From NCBI GenBank assembly GCA_022559845.1, contig CM040118.1, forward strand, positions 263,771,519 through 263,835,518: a stretch of 64,000 bases of DNA, in the 5' to 3' direction. The notes under the pieces are model-generated. The model did no database searches. It saw nothing but the letters and a program-made list of their open reading frames with translations, and was not told the DNA's origin. The position numbers and the translations under genes are program-made. Source of the DNA: Amorphophallus konjac. Its lineage: Eukaryota > Streptophyta > Magnoliopsida > Alismatales > Araceae. Of this stretch, positions 34,585 to 43,899 are shown piece by piece (within the stretch, counting starts at the first letter, position 1; the number at the start of each line of letters is the position of its first letter).

Positions 34585-37500
34585 TGCGCCCTTCGGAGCG
34601 GGCGTCCTTTCCAGAGAATTTTTCCTTCCCCAGGTGCATCTGCACTAAACCCTGCAGTTTCCTCCCCCACAGTTGAACCAGAGGAGATAGACCCGGTGCC
34701 AGGCACAAGATATGATTTATTACAGCACTTAGACCGGCTGCCGGCTAAAATCTCAGTGTTAGAACTAATCAAGAGGTCGCCCCTCCACCAAGATGCCCTG
34801 AAGATCTTCCTACAGAAAGTTATGGTGAGCGAAGATGTGGCAGTGGATAGCCTGCCCGCGGTCTTGGCCATGATCACCAAGGGGCCCTCTATTGCATTTG
34901 CAGAGTCAGAACTAGCTCCTCCTGAGGCACGGCAGATGCCGTTATGTATTACCATCTCTTTAAACAAAACAGCCGTGGAATCCGCCCTTGTGGACACAGG
35001 GGCGTCGATAAATGTCTGCCCATTGAGTACCCTTCGTGCTTGTAATATATCAGAGGGCATGCTCAAGCCGACACCAACCACGATAGCTGCATACGATAAC
35101 TCCAGACGTGCTTGTCACGGGGTGGTAACTGTGCAGGCCGAGCTAGGGCCCTTAGTGATGGATGTAGAATTTTATGTGTTAGACATAGACCCAATGTTCA
35201 AAGCCATTCTGGGTCGTCCATGGTTGAATAGTTTGAACGCCGTCCCCTCGACCACCCACCAGTGTCTGAAGTTCCCATTCCAAGGGCGAGTGGTCAAGGT
35301 GAAAAGTGTTTCCACAGTTCAAAACGTTGACGCCATAGCAGCCAAGATTCTGCCCACACTGTGGCCAAGTAACAGACCTGTCCTATCTGTCATGGACTTA
35401 AACTATTCGTGGGCGTATGCGTCACGCAAACCCACCGCTGCACCAATCAATGTGAAGGTTAAGCCCAAGATGAGAGACTCCAAAGGGTGGCACCTAATTC
35501 TAAAATTGGGCTATCAGCCAGGCCGAGGACTCGGCGCACAACTGCAGGGCAGAACCAACCCCGTCCCCAAGGGAAGGAAGATGGGCCGCCGGGGCCTCGG
35601 CTACCATGAATCCTCCATGTCGATGCTAGGGGACTCTGGGCCGTTGACCTGGGATTACCGGCAACATTTTGTGAAGGGCCCGTTGCAGCCCGGCACCTTG
35701 AAGACCTCGTCACCCAGCCTTGAAGAAAAGATAGACGAAGCTTGTGCTGTTGCCAATCTGCCACCCCCACCGCAAGGGCTGGCCGGTGACTTGGAAGACT
35801 TTGCTAATTGCTTTACAAGGATGTTTTCTGAAGAAGAGGGTGACGCAAAGAAGAAGGAGACGCAGCTGGTAAAGCGCCCTCCGATGCCGTTGGCCCGCCA
35901 GGGGCCCCGGAAGACGGGGAGCTCCATCACTACTTATTCTATGTCCCCATCCCGTCTCGCTTCCTGGTTTCAATGGTTGGATTCTGTTCCCTGTTCCCCT
36001 CCACTCCTGGTCGACCCGTACTTTGCGGAGAGACCTGAAATTCTATTCGTTCCATGTGCTTGCGGGCGCTGCCCGCCCATTGATCTATCAACCTTATTCA
36101 CTCCTCCTCCTCCAGGAGCCCAGCTCCATGAAATGTGGTTTAAGTCTTCGGACCCTTTCTTTGACTGCATCTTCCCAGAATTGTTTCCCATGCAACTTCC
36201 TCCTCTTCCGCCTTATTCCTCCTGTTGTGTGATCACCTCCGGCCTCCAAAAAAAAAACGCCAACTTCAAAACGGAGGTCTCCATGGAAGATTACGCTATG
36301 TTCCACTCAGATTCCCAGGGGCGTGAAACCCCTGTTTCTTTTCCGGTAGATTTCTTCTCCCCTAGATTAGATGTACAGTGTACAGAGTCTTCTTGGTTGA
36401 TCGAGTTAGTCAGGGTAGAGTCTAGTTCAAGCTTTGTCAGCCCGTCCACGTCTGCGGCACCTGCCGTAACGTGTCCTCCCAAAACCATCCCCGATAGGTT
36501 TCTACAAGATTTGGCTGGGAGGTGTCATGATCTGTTAAAGTGTCCAGAATTTGTGAAGACCGTAATTATCCTGGAAGATGATGAGGGAATTGATGAGGTA
36601 TGGAGTAAGGATGGACTAGGAGTATATGAAATTGTGAATGAGAAAGACCCAGCTGATGATGAGGAAGATGAAATGGATGACACTACCGACCTATATGCCC
36701 AAGGCTTGAAGAAGTTCGACGAGCCTTCCGTAGCAGTGGATGAATCCACTAAAGAAATTAACCTCGGAACAGTAGAGGACCCCAGGCCCATACTTATTTC
36801 CGCCAATCTCCCTCCTCCAGTCGAAGAGGAGCTTGTCAAAGTCTTGAGGGAGTACAGCGATTCTTTCGCCTGGTCCTACGAAGGCATGCCGGGCCTTGAC
36901 CCCGCATTGGTCGAACACAGGCTAATTCTCAAACCAGGGGCAATGCCCGTTAAACAGAAGGCAAGGAGATTTCACCCGCAGATGGCCTTGAGGATTAAGG
37001 AAGAAGTCGATAAATTGCATAAGGCCAGGTTCATTAGAGTGGTGTTGCACCCGCAATGGGTGGCAAACATAGTCCCGGTGATGAAGAAGGATGGTAAAAT
37101 TCAAATCTGTATTGACTTCAGGGACTTAAATAAGGCATGTCCAAAAGATGATTTTCCGCTTCCTCACATCGATGTCTTGGTCGATAATACAGCTGGGTAC
37201 GAAGCCCTCTCCTTCATGGACGGCTACTCGGGGTATAACCAAATACTTTTGGCTCCGGAGGATCAAGAAAAGACCTCGTTCACCACACCTTGGGGCACGT
37301 ACTGCTACGTCGTTATGCCATTTGGGTTGAAAAATGCAGGTGCCACCTACCAAAGAGCGATGATGGCTATCTTCCACGATATGATGCACGTTTATTTAGA
37401 AGCTTATGTGGATGATATTTTAGTCAAATCGAGGTCACAGGAAGAGCACCCCGCCATTCTAGCCAAGGTATTGCAACGGGCTAGGGAATACAAGTTAAAG

Positions 37501-40098
37501 ATGAATCCAAAGAAGTGTGTGTTCGGAGTTGCATCAAGGAAATTGCTCGGGTTTATAGTTAGTAAACGGGGGATTCAGATCGATCCAAACAAGGCAAAGG
37601 CCGTCATGGAAATGCCACCGCCGAAGAACGTCACTGAGCTTCGAGGTTTGATCGGGCGTTTGCAATTTATCAGGAGATTCATATCTCAGCATTCGCAAAG
37701 ATTCCGCCCGTTTTATGAATTGTTAAAAGCCGACGCGAAATTCGAGTGGAATGAACAATGTCAAAAGGCCTATGAGGAACTCAAGGTGTACCTCTCTAAT
37801 CCCCCGGTTCTACAACCACCCGTCCCCGAGAAACCCCTGATCCTGTACATTTCTGTAATTGAGGACTCCCTAGGAGCTGTTTTGGCACAGGTAGATGATG
37901 AAGGAAGAGAAAGGGCGGCGTACTATCTCTCAAGGTTATTTAATCCTGCTGAATCCAAGTACACTGCTATGGAGAAGACCTGTGCAGCACTGGTGTGGGT
38001 AGCGCAGAAGCTTAAACACTACTTTCTCGCCCATGAGGTTAGGCTCATCTCTAGAATGGACCCCATTCGTTACCTGTTGGAAAAGCCGGTCCTTTCTAAT
38101 CGGCTAGCTCGCTGGCAAAGTTTTCTCTCCCAGTTCGATATCACCTTCATCGTGCAGAAAGCGATCAAGGGATATGCTATTGCCGAGCACCTGGCTCATT
38201 CTCCTATCCCTCGCACTGATTCCATTCAGGACGAATTCCCTGATGAACACCTGGCGGTGATCACTCATCTTCCTTTCTGGTCCCTTCACTTCGATGGTGC
38301 CCTTAATTCCCAGGGCAGCGGAGTCGGTGCCGTTCTCCTTACTCCAGAAGGGGTAACCATCCCCGTGGCATATCAACTCTCATTTCCTGCCACCAACAAT
38401 ATAGCCAAGTATGAGGCTCTCCTTGCCGGTCTGAAGCACGCCTACATCTTGGGCGCGCGATACCTAAACATCATGGGAGACTCCCAGCTGGTGCTGCGTC
38501 AAGTTTTATCAACCTACCGCACCCGCGATCCTAAGCTCAAACCCTACCAGGATCTGGTCACGCTCTTGGCCAGGCAATTCAGGAAACTCGTCTATATTCA
38601 CACTCCTCGCTCTCAGAATATCTTGGCCGACGCCCTTGCGTCGCTTGCCTCTTCTCTATCACTCCCCCTAAGTCGCGCCACTGAGACCATTGTGGTCCAA
38701 AGGCTAGATGTTCCTTCCCTGCAGGATCCCTGGTTCAACAATCTTAGGATGTCCGTAGAGAAGAAAATAGAAAGGGAGGAAATAAAAGAGGTTTCATTAA
38801 CTGAGCTCGAGGAGATCATTGAAGAGGAAGAATTGCCGTGGTTTTATGAGATCGAGCAATACTGCAAGGATGGTACATTTCCGGAAACGGCCAACGCTGA
38901 GCAGCGAAAAGCCATTAGAAGAGTCGCCGCCAGATACACGATCATCACCGGTGAATTATACAGGCGGGCCCTGAATGGAGTTCTAATGAGGTGCCTAGAT
39001 GACGAAGAAGCTTGGAAAGTCGTGGAAGCAGCCCACTCCAGCGAGTGTGGGGGGCATGTGAACGGACAGGCCTTAGCAAAGAAGATTCTTAGGCAGGGCT
39101 ATTACTGGCCAACCCTAGAAGAAGATTGCTCTACCTATGTCCGTAGGTGTCTTCAGTGCCAAATCCATGCCGACAAAATTCATGCTCCGGCCTCTTCTCT
39201 TCATCCTATTACGGCCCCCTGGCCATTTTCTATGTGGGCCTTTGACATCATCGGACCCCTCGGCGATCCGAACTCTGCTGTTAAACAGAAATCCTTCATT
39301 CTGACGGCTACAGAATACTTCACCAAGTGGGCCGAAGCTGAAGCTTATGCAGAAATCAAAGCCACCACAGTATGCCGCTTCATCATGAAGAACATTATCT
39401 CGCGGTTCGGAGTGCCAAGCAGCATCGTCACCGACAACGGGCCTCAATTCATCTCACAAGAACTCCAGGAGCTCTGTAAGAAGTTCAATATAGTTTTGCA
39501 TCATTCATCACCATACTACCCCCAAGGTAATGGCCAGGCTGAGGCCACGAATAAGACCCTTCTCAAAATCATCAAGAAAACATGCGAATCACATAAATTT
39601 GCTGATTGGGCCGACAAATTGATAGAAGCTCTATGGGCCTACCGCACCTCCGTCCGCACTCCCACGGGGCAGACGCCCTTTGCCCTCACCTATGGAATGG
39701 AAGCGGTGCTCCCGTATGAAATTCTAATCCCTTCCCTAAGGGTGCAGCTGGATAAGGAACTTAATCTCGACGAACATCGAGATGCGTTGCTAGTCCAACT
39801 GGAACTCTTAGACGAGAAGAGGTTGAATGCGGCCAATCATGTTTCAGTGTATCAAAAGCGTGTCTCGCGATATTTTCAAAAGAAGGTCATTGAAAGGAAA
39901 TTTCAAGTGGGTAATATGGTTTTGAAACGCAAATTCGTCAGGTCAGCAGGCCCCAGGTCTAAGTTGCAACCCAACTGGGAAGGGCCCTTCGTAATCAAAG
40001 AAGCTTATCCAGGCAACGCGTATCGTTTAATTAACTCGGAGGGGGAGGAATTGCCGAACCCGTGGAATGGGCTGTATTTAAAGCGTTTTCATCCGTAA
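34585..40098 (+). CDS. E5 pol polyprotein, intact
   Basis: The frame is open from just after the gag stop; the first ATG is at 34696 (1800 residues from there). Domains, numbered from that ATG: aspartic protease with DTGAS at 100-104; a G-patch-like segment about 262-304 (GWHLILKLGYQPGRGLG); RT with YVDD at 904-907; a first RNase H about 1040-1140 that has lost its first catalytic Asp and the TDH motif; a second, archaeal-type RNase H from about 1195 (HFDGAL); integrase HHCC from His1447 and DD35E with D1517, D1580, E1616; then a C-terminal GPF domain. It makes and integrates the cDNA. Start by readthrough of the TAA at 34582, or internal initiation, is unknown. Confidence 0.93.
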   Translation, partial: CALRSGRPFQRIFPSPGASALNPAVSSPTVEPEEIDPVPGTRYDLLQHLDRLPAKISVLELIKRSPLHQDALKIFLQKVMVSEDVAVDSLPAVLAMITKGPSIAFAESELAPPEARQMPLCITISLNKTAVESALVDTGASINVCPLSTLRACNISEGMLKPTPTTIAAYDNSRRACHGVVTVQAELGPLVMDVEFYVLDIDPMFKAILGRPWLNSLNAVPSTTHQCLKFPFQGRVVKVKSVSTVQNVDAIAAKILPTLWPSNRPVLSVMDLNYSWAYASRKPTAAPINVKVKPKMRDSKGWHLILKLGYQPGRGLGAQLQGRTNPVPKGRKMGRRGLGYHESSMSMLGDSGPLTWDYRQHFVKGPLQPGTLKTSSPSLEEKIDEACAVANLPPPPQGLAGDLEDFANCFTRMFSEEEGDAKKKETQLVKRPPMPLARQGPRKTGSSITTYSMSPSRLASWFQWLDSVPCSPPLLVDPYFAERPEILFVPCACGRCPPIDLSTLFTPPPPGAQLHEMWFKSSDPFFDCIFPELFPMQLPPLPPYSSCCVITSGLQKKNANFKTEVSMEDYAMFHSDSQGRETPVSFPVDFFSPRLDVQCTESSWLIELVRVESSSSFVSPSTSAAPAVTCPPKTIPDRFLQDLAGRCHDLLKCPEFVKTVIILEDDEGIDEVWSKDGLGVYEIVNEKDPADDEEDEMDDTTDLYAQGLKKFDEPSVAVDESTKEINLGTVEDPRPILISANLPPPVEEELVKVLREYSDSFAWSYEGMPGLDPALVEHRLILKPGAMPVKQKARRFHPQMALRIKEEVDKLHKARFIRVVLHPQWVANIVPVMKKDGKIQICIDFRDLNKACPKDDFPLPHIDVLVDNTAGYEALSFMDGYSGYNQILLAPEDQEKTSFTTPWGTYCYVVMPFGLKNAGATYQRAMMAIFHDMMHVYLEAYVDDILVKSRSQEEHPAILAKVLQRAREYKLKMNPKKCVFGVASRKLLGFIVSKRGIQIDPNKAKAVMEMPPPKNVTELRGLIGRLQFIRRFISQHSQRFRPFYELLKADAKFEWNEQCQKAYEELKVYLSNPPVLQPPVPEKPLILYISVIEDSLGAVLAQVDDEGRERAAYYLSRLFNPAESKYTAMEKTCAALVWVAQKLKHYFLAHEVRLISRMDPIRYLLEKPVLSNRLARWQSFLSQFDITFIVQKAIKGYAIAEHLAHSPIPRTDSIQDEFPDEHLAVITHLPFWSLHFDGALNSQGSGVGAVLLTPEGVTIPVAYQLSFPATNNIAKYEALLAGLKHAYILGARYLNIMGDSQLVLRQVLSTYRTRDPKLKPYQDLVTLLARQFRKLVYIHTPRSQNILADALASLASSLSLPLSRATETIVVQRLDVPSLQDPWFNNLRMSVEKKIEREEIKEVSLTELEEIIEEEELPWFYEIEQYCKDGTFPETANAEQRKAIRRVAARYTIITGELYRRALNGVLMRCLDDEEAWKVVEAAHSSECGGHVNGQALAKKILRQGYYWPTLEEDCSTYVRRCLQCQIHADKIHAPASSLHPITAPWPFSMWAFDIIGPLGDPNSAVKQKSFILTATEYFTKWAEAEAYAEIKATTVCRFIMKNIISRFGVPSSIVTDNGPQFISQELQELCKKFNIVLHHSSPYYPQGNGQAEATNKTLLKIIKKTCESHKFADWADKLIEALWAYRTSVRTPTGQTPFALTYGMEAVLPYEILIPSLRVQLDKELNLDEHRDALLVQLELLDEKRLNAANHVSVYQKRVSRYFQKKVIERKFQVGNMVLKRKFVRSAGPRSKLQPNWEGPFVIKEAYPGNAYRLINSEGEELPNPWNGLYLKRFHP

Positions 40099-40386
40099 AA
40101 ATAAAAACCAGTGAACGGCTCGACGGCAGGGCATACCCCACCAAATTGCGAAAGGAGGACCCAGGACCAGCATCTCACACACTACACGACCCCGTGGTGC
40201 GGTGTTCTCTCATGCTACCCGACACCGTTTCTCCTTCGGCCATGCCTGGGGAAGGTGGAAATCCTTGTATTTCCTCTCTCTCGGTTGAAGATAGGGGCAA
40301 GTGGTGAATAAGGGGGCGAGAACTGACCCAGATTCCTCGTTAAAAAAGGTCTCAAATAGGGGCAATCCGTTAAGACCTCACTCCGC

Positions 40387-40472
40387 AAAAGAAAAAAAGA
40401 AGAGAAAGAAAAGGAAAGCAAAAAAAAAAAAAGAAGAGAAGAAGAAGAAGAAGAAAAAGAAAAAAGGAGAAA
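40387..40472. repeat. Purine simple-sequence tract
   Basis: A run of A and G with repeated GAAGAA and AAAG units. It may have grown by slippage and is not next to an LTR, so it is not the main polypurine tract. Confidence 0.9.
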
Positions 40473-40898
40473 AGAACAGGGGCAAAATCAAAAGATAAAG
40501 TCGAAAGTACAAAACCCAAAGGATGCAACTAGGCATGGCAAGAGTGGCAGTACAGTTTCCCCGCGGGACGTTATGAGCCCGGTCGCATGCGTGCCTAGAG
40601 CGGGTGAAGGTTCGATAACGGATACAAAGCCCCGGCGCAACAGACCAGATTCCTTGAAAGAGGGGTGTCCTGGAAAAGAACTCAAGCCCTAAAAATCTCT
40701 ACACCTATCATCGACTTCTCTACTCAATCTTTTTTTACTTTCCCAAGGAATGAATCCCACCCCGGGTATGGCCTCAGCAGAGGCACCGTCGAGCAAAGTT
40801 GACTCCGATCACGGGCGGTCCCCCTTCCTGCACGCGCTGAGCCTTGGAATTTCGTAGCAAGACGAGAAGGTCCCTGTTATTGAGACCCGAGCTGGCTT

Positions 40899-41125
40899 CA
40901 AAACCCAAAAAAATCGAATATTTTAAAACCCAAAAAAAAATCGAATATTTCAAAACCCAAAAAAATCAAATCGAATATTTCAAAACCCAAAAAAATCGAA
41001 TATTTCAAAACCCAAAAAAAAATTGAATATTTCAAAACCCAAAAGAATCAAATATTTCAAAACCCAAAAAAATCAAATATTTCAAAACCAAATATTTCAA
41101 AATCCAACAAAAATCAAATATTCCA
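40899..41125. repeat. AT-rich tandem repeat of about 25 bp
   Basis: About nine imperfect copies of a unit built of AAAACCCAAAAAAA, then TCGAAT or TCAAAT, then ATTTC. Spacing varies with the length of the A run. Tandem repeats in untranslated regions are known from Retand-type elements. Confidence 0.85.
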
Positions 41126-41515
41126 AAAAAAAAAAAGAGAAACCAACAGCTTGCATGTTTCCCTCTTGCATTCATCTGCATTTCTCGCACTTTGGTGTTT
41201 GCCTATTTAATAAGGCTCAACCCCCTTGACCAAAAGTCAAGAAAGGGTCATCTCCTGACGCACTGCAGGCAAGGGGCTGAGCCTAAAATAGATTTAATCT
41301 GTTTCATGTTTGCATGTGTGCAGGGGCAGGTTGGAAGGGCAGTTGGCTCGGACCACATGAATATTCAATCCTCGCGTGGGCCTGTGCAAACACATCACAT
41401 CATAATCGTATTACAAAGCTCAAACTCAATCTCATCAAATCTTATTCATGTCATACATCAAGCTGTCCGAATGTAAAGTCCTATCCCATATCATCATGAA
41501 AAAAAAAAAAGAAAA

Positions 41516-42954
41516 TCACTCAGTCCGCCGCTGGGCATCCCCGCGAGGACGTATCTCTCTCAACTCCCTAAGATAAGCCTGTCTAGTCTCTAGAGCCTCC
41601 TCGACCTCTGCTGGTAGGGTACGCACCCTACTCACCTCCCACATGATCAGCGCACTCCTGACCGCCTGCTCATCCTCCTCTGTCCTGATCCTCCGTGCCT
41701 GTAGCATGGGAAGGTAGGGTAGCGTAGGTAGCACCGTCCGGGGTAGTCCAATCTGCAGGTAGCATCTGTGTGGGCTATACATCGCTAAGGTAGTGTCGCT
41801 CACGAGCCTCAAGTCCAAGCCAGCTCTCCTCGGTAGCCTGATGGTGGTATCATGGAGGAAGTCCGGGCGCATCACGAACCTATCCAGGGGCAGCCTGTTA
41901 ATGTACGGGCGCCACTCGTCCCTGGTCTTCAGCTCAGCCGTCCTGCACTCAACCTGTGGAGAAAACCTGAAGGCGCCCCCTATGAAGTGAAGGGGATGGC
42001 TCCCAAAGATCCTGCTAACTGAAGTAATGTCCTCCCTCAGGGTAAACTTCATCCTAACTCCCATCCAGCACTCCAATAGGATCATTGAACCAAAGAGAGG
42101 ATCTCCTAAGGCTGCTGAAGTAAGACCCTCGTACAGGTAAGCTAAGACAGCCTGAGAGATGGAAAACCCCTGCCAAAGGCCGCTGATGGTGCTGAGTAAA
42201 GGAGTCTCTAGGACATGGTCGGCTGAAGGGAAAAGGATGGCCCCGCATAGGCAAATGGACGCAGCTTTGGCTATGGCTTCAACCCACCCGCACTTATTAC
42301 GGCAATGCTCCACTACCCACTGGCTCAAAGGAAGGAGGTGGATGTGACGAGGGCCCACAAAGGTACGAACATCTCCGCTATCAGGTATGAACCCCCCTAG
42401 GATGAGTTTTGGGTCTATAGGGGCAACGGTATGGCATATCAAGTCTTCCTCCCCCACCTTGAACCTAGGGAGCCCGAAGTATGTCTCTACCTCCTCTAGC
42501 AAGATAGTGGCCTCAAAAGATGGGAAGAGAAAAGTGTGAGTCTGAGGGTGCCAAATCTCCATCAGAGCGGAGATACCATGCCAATCTAAAGAAAGTTTGG
42601 GGTAATTCTGACCTAGTACTAGGAGGGATGTAGGTGCCAGGATTTGAGAAGATGAGTCACCCCGAGGGGCAATGCACGGACCATGGGAGCCACCCACTTT
42701 AAACTAGAAAAGCGTCTCGGGCCGGGAAGAAGCTGAAAAGAAAGAGAGGGTAAAGGGTGTGAAGAGATATAAAGAGGAAGTTGAAAGATGGACTCTAAGC
42801 GTATTCTGATCAAACTTACCTCTCTCATGGGGGTGGCGCTAAGATGTCGAGGAATCAAGTTTAGTCGTTGAATCACTTCCCGTTCCTTTCTATCCGGCCG
42901 CGGTCCTTCGAACGACGCACCCTCCGCAGGACTTCCATCAAAAGCCCTCTTCAT
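41516..42954 (-). CDS. E5 antisense gene 1: plant mobile domain-like protein, 2 exons, 440 aa
   Basis: Exon 1 is 42954-42820 (45 codons) and exon 2 is 42703-41516 (395 codons and TGA). The intron, 42819-42704 (116 bp), has a strong donor GTAAGT and the acceptor TTCTAG after a pyrimidine stretch. It falls in phase 0 and removes the stop that would otherwise precede exon 2. Residues about 75-330 resemble the plant mobile domain or the related DUF7745-like proteins: WHPQTHTF (96-103) and ILLEEVETYFGL (112-123). The C-terminus is Arg/Glu-rich and helical. MAIN/MAIL1, the cellular PMD proteins, act in gene and transposon silencing in Arabidopsis; the function here is unknown. A TATA box lies 77 bp upstream. 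No frame damage is visible. Confidence 0.78.
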
Positions 42955-43030
42955 GTTGAGGTGTCGAGAATCAGAGATTTTAGGCTTCGGGAGGAGGAGG
43001 ATGAATGAGTTTAGGGATCAGGCCTCCCTG

Positions 43031-43039
43031 CTACTTATA
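43031..43039 (-). promoter_or_regulatory. Candidate TATA box of antisense gene 1
   Basis: The minus strand reads TATAAGTAG, 77-85 bp upstream of the ATG at 42954, leaving room for a 5' untranslated region of about 50 bases. Dyads lie 150-360 bp further upstream. Confidence 0.6.
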
Positions 43040-43189
43040 GGGTTCATTAGGGAGCCTAAGCCTCTTAGGATTAGGCCCAGATAAGCCTAGGACGGGTTCA
43101 GATCGGGTTGTGATAAGATCAAAGCGCCTTGCCCTCGGGCTGGGGACTCTCCAGGAGTCCCCTTTCGGGCAATCAGGGTGTTGGATTGG

Positions 43190-43389
43190 ACGGTCTTACG
43201 ATAGACAGTCCATACCATATACGGCCCATCATCAACCGTTCTTCTCTCCAAGGAAGCCCGAGCCCACTCACTTGTGCGTCCCTACATCCGCCGTTCTACC
43301 ATTCCTACGGTTTACAGGCAACCGTTCCAACCAATGTAAGCGGCCCATATAGAACCGCTCTTATCTGCGGACGGCTAGTGGAGAACCGT
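43190..43389. repeat. RCGG-N11-CCGY dyads upstream of antisense gene 1
   Basis: Intact copies start at 43221, 43307, 43340 and 43371. A decayed 12-spacer copy starts at 43190 and reads as the reverse complement of the LTR version (TCTTACGATAGA). Spacings of 31, 33 and 31 bp repeat the pairing seen in the LTR. Confidence 0.88.
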
Positions 43390-43439
43390 TCATTTTCTCT
43401 GCCCCCAATTAACCTGCTCACTCATGTCTCAATCATTTA

Positions 43440-43762
43440 GCGCTCTCATCCCACTCAAGTCGGCGTGTGCATCTCTCATCTCACTCAAATCGGCGTGTAC
43501 GTCACTCATCTCACTCAAATCGGCGTGTACGTCACTCATCTCACTCAAGTCGGCGTGTGCGTCACTCATTTCACTCAAGTCAGCGTGCGCGTCACTCATT
43601 TCACTCAAGTCGGTGCGTGAGCACTCTCGTCTCACTCCAAGTCGGCATGTACGTCACTCATCTCACTCAAGTCGGCGTGTGCGTCACTCATTTCACTCAA
43701 GTCGGCGTGTGCGTCACTCATCTCACTCAAGTCGGCGTGTGCGTCGCTCATCTCTCTCAGGC
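43440..43762. repeat. 30-bp tandem repeat between the two antisense genes
   Basis: About ten copies of a 30-bp unit with core CTCAAGTCGGCGTGTGCGTC, varying at a few positions, with one disrupted copy near 43610-43650. Because 30 is a multiple of three, several frames stay open through it, but the resulting peptides are only repeats. Confidence 0.92.
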
Positions 43763-43899
43763 TAAAGCGCGCTCCTCAAACTCATTTTGCCCACTCATAC
43801 ATACATTCATCCACAGAACAAACAAACGAAAAAAAACAAAGGCATGCATATCACTAATCATATCATATCATATACAAAGAATGGGCCCAGTACAACCAG

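Larger units (their letters stand above)
40099..41515. other. E5 spacer between pol and the first antisense gene
   Basis: This is non-coding as far as I can see. It holds a purine-rich simple tract (40387-40472), an AT-rich tandem repeat (40899-41125) and no dyads. ORFs in it are low-complexity Lys/Arg products. Confidence 0.7.

Noticed and set aside
34581..34672. A short intron between gag and pol, as in Ogre, using GTAATG and one of two AG sites
   Set aside because: Splicing to either acceptor (34632 or 34671) shifts the frame or meets a stop at once, so it would not join gag to pol.
35459..39447. Minus-strand ORFs opposite E5 pol
   Set aside because: They are shadows of the intact pol frame and have no recognisable domain or intron structure, unlike the two antisense genes further on.
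40301..40498. A Lys-rich small protein after E5 pol
   Set aside because: It is the translation of the purine simple-sequence tract.
43424..43765. A repetitive protein encoded by the 30-bp tandem repeat
   Set aside because: Open frames arise on both strands only because the unit length is a multiple of three. There is no start context or non-repeat part.
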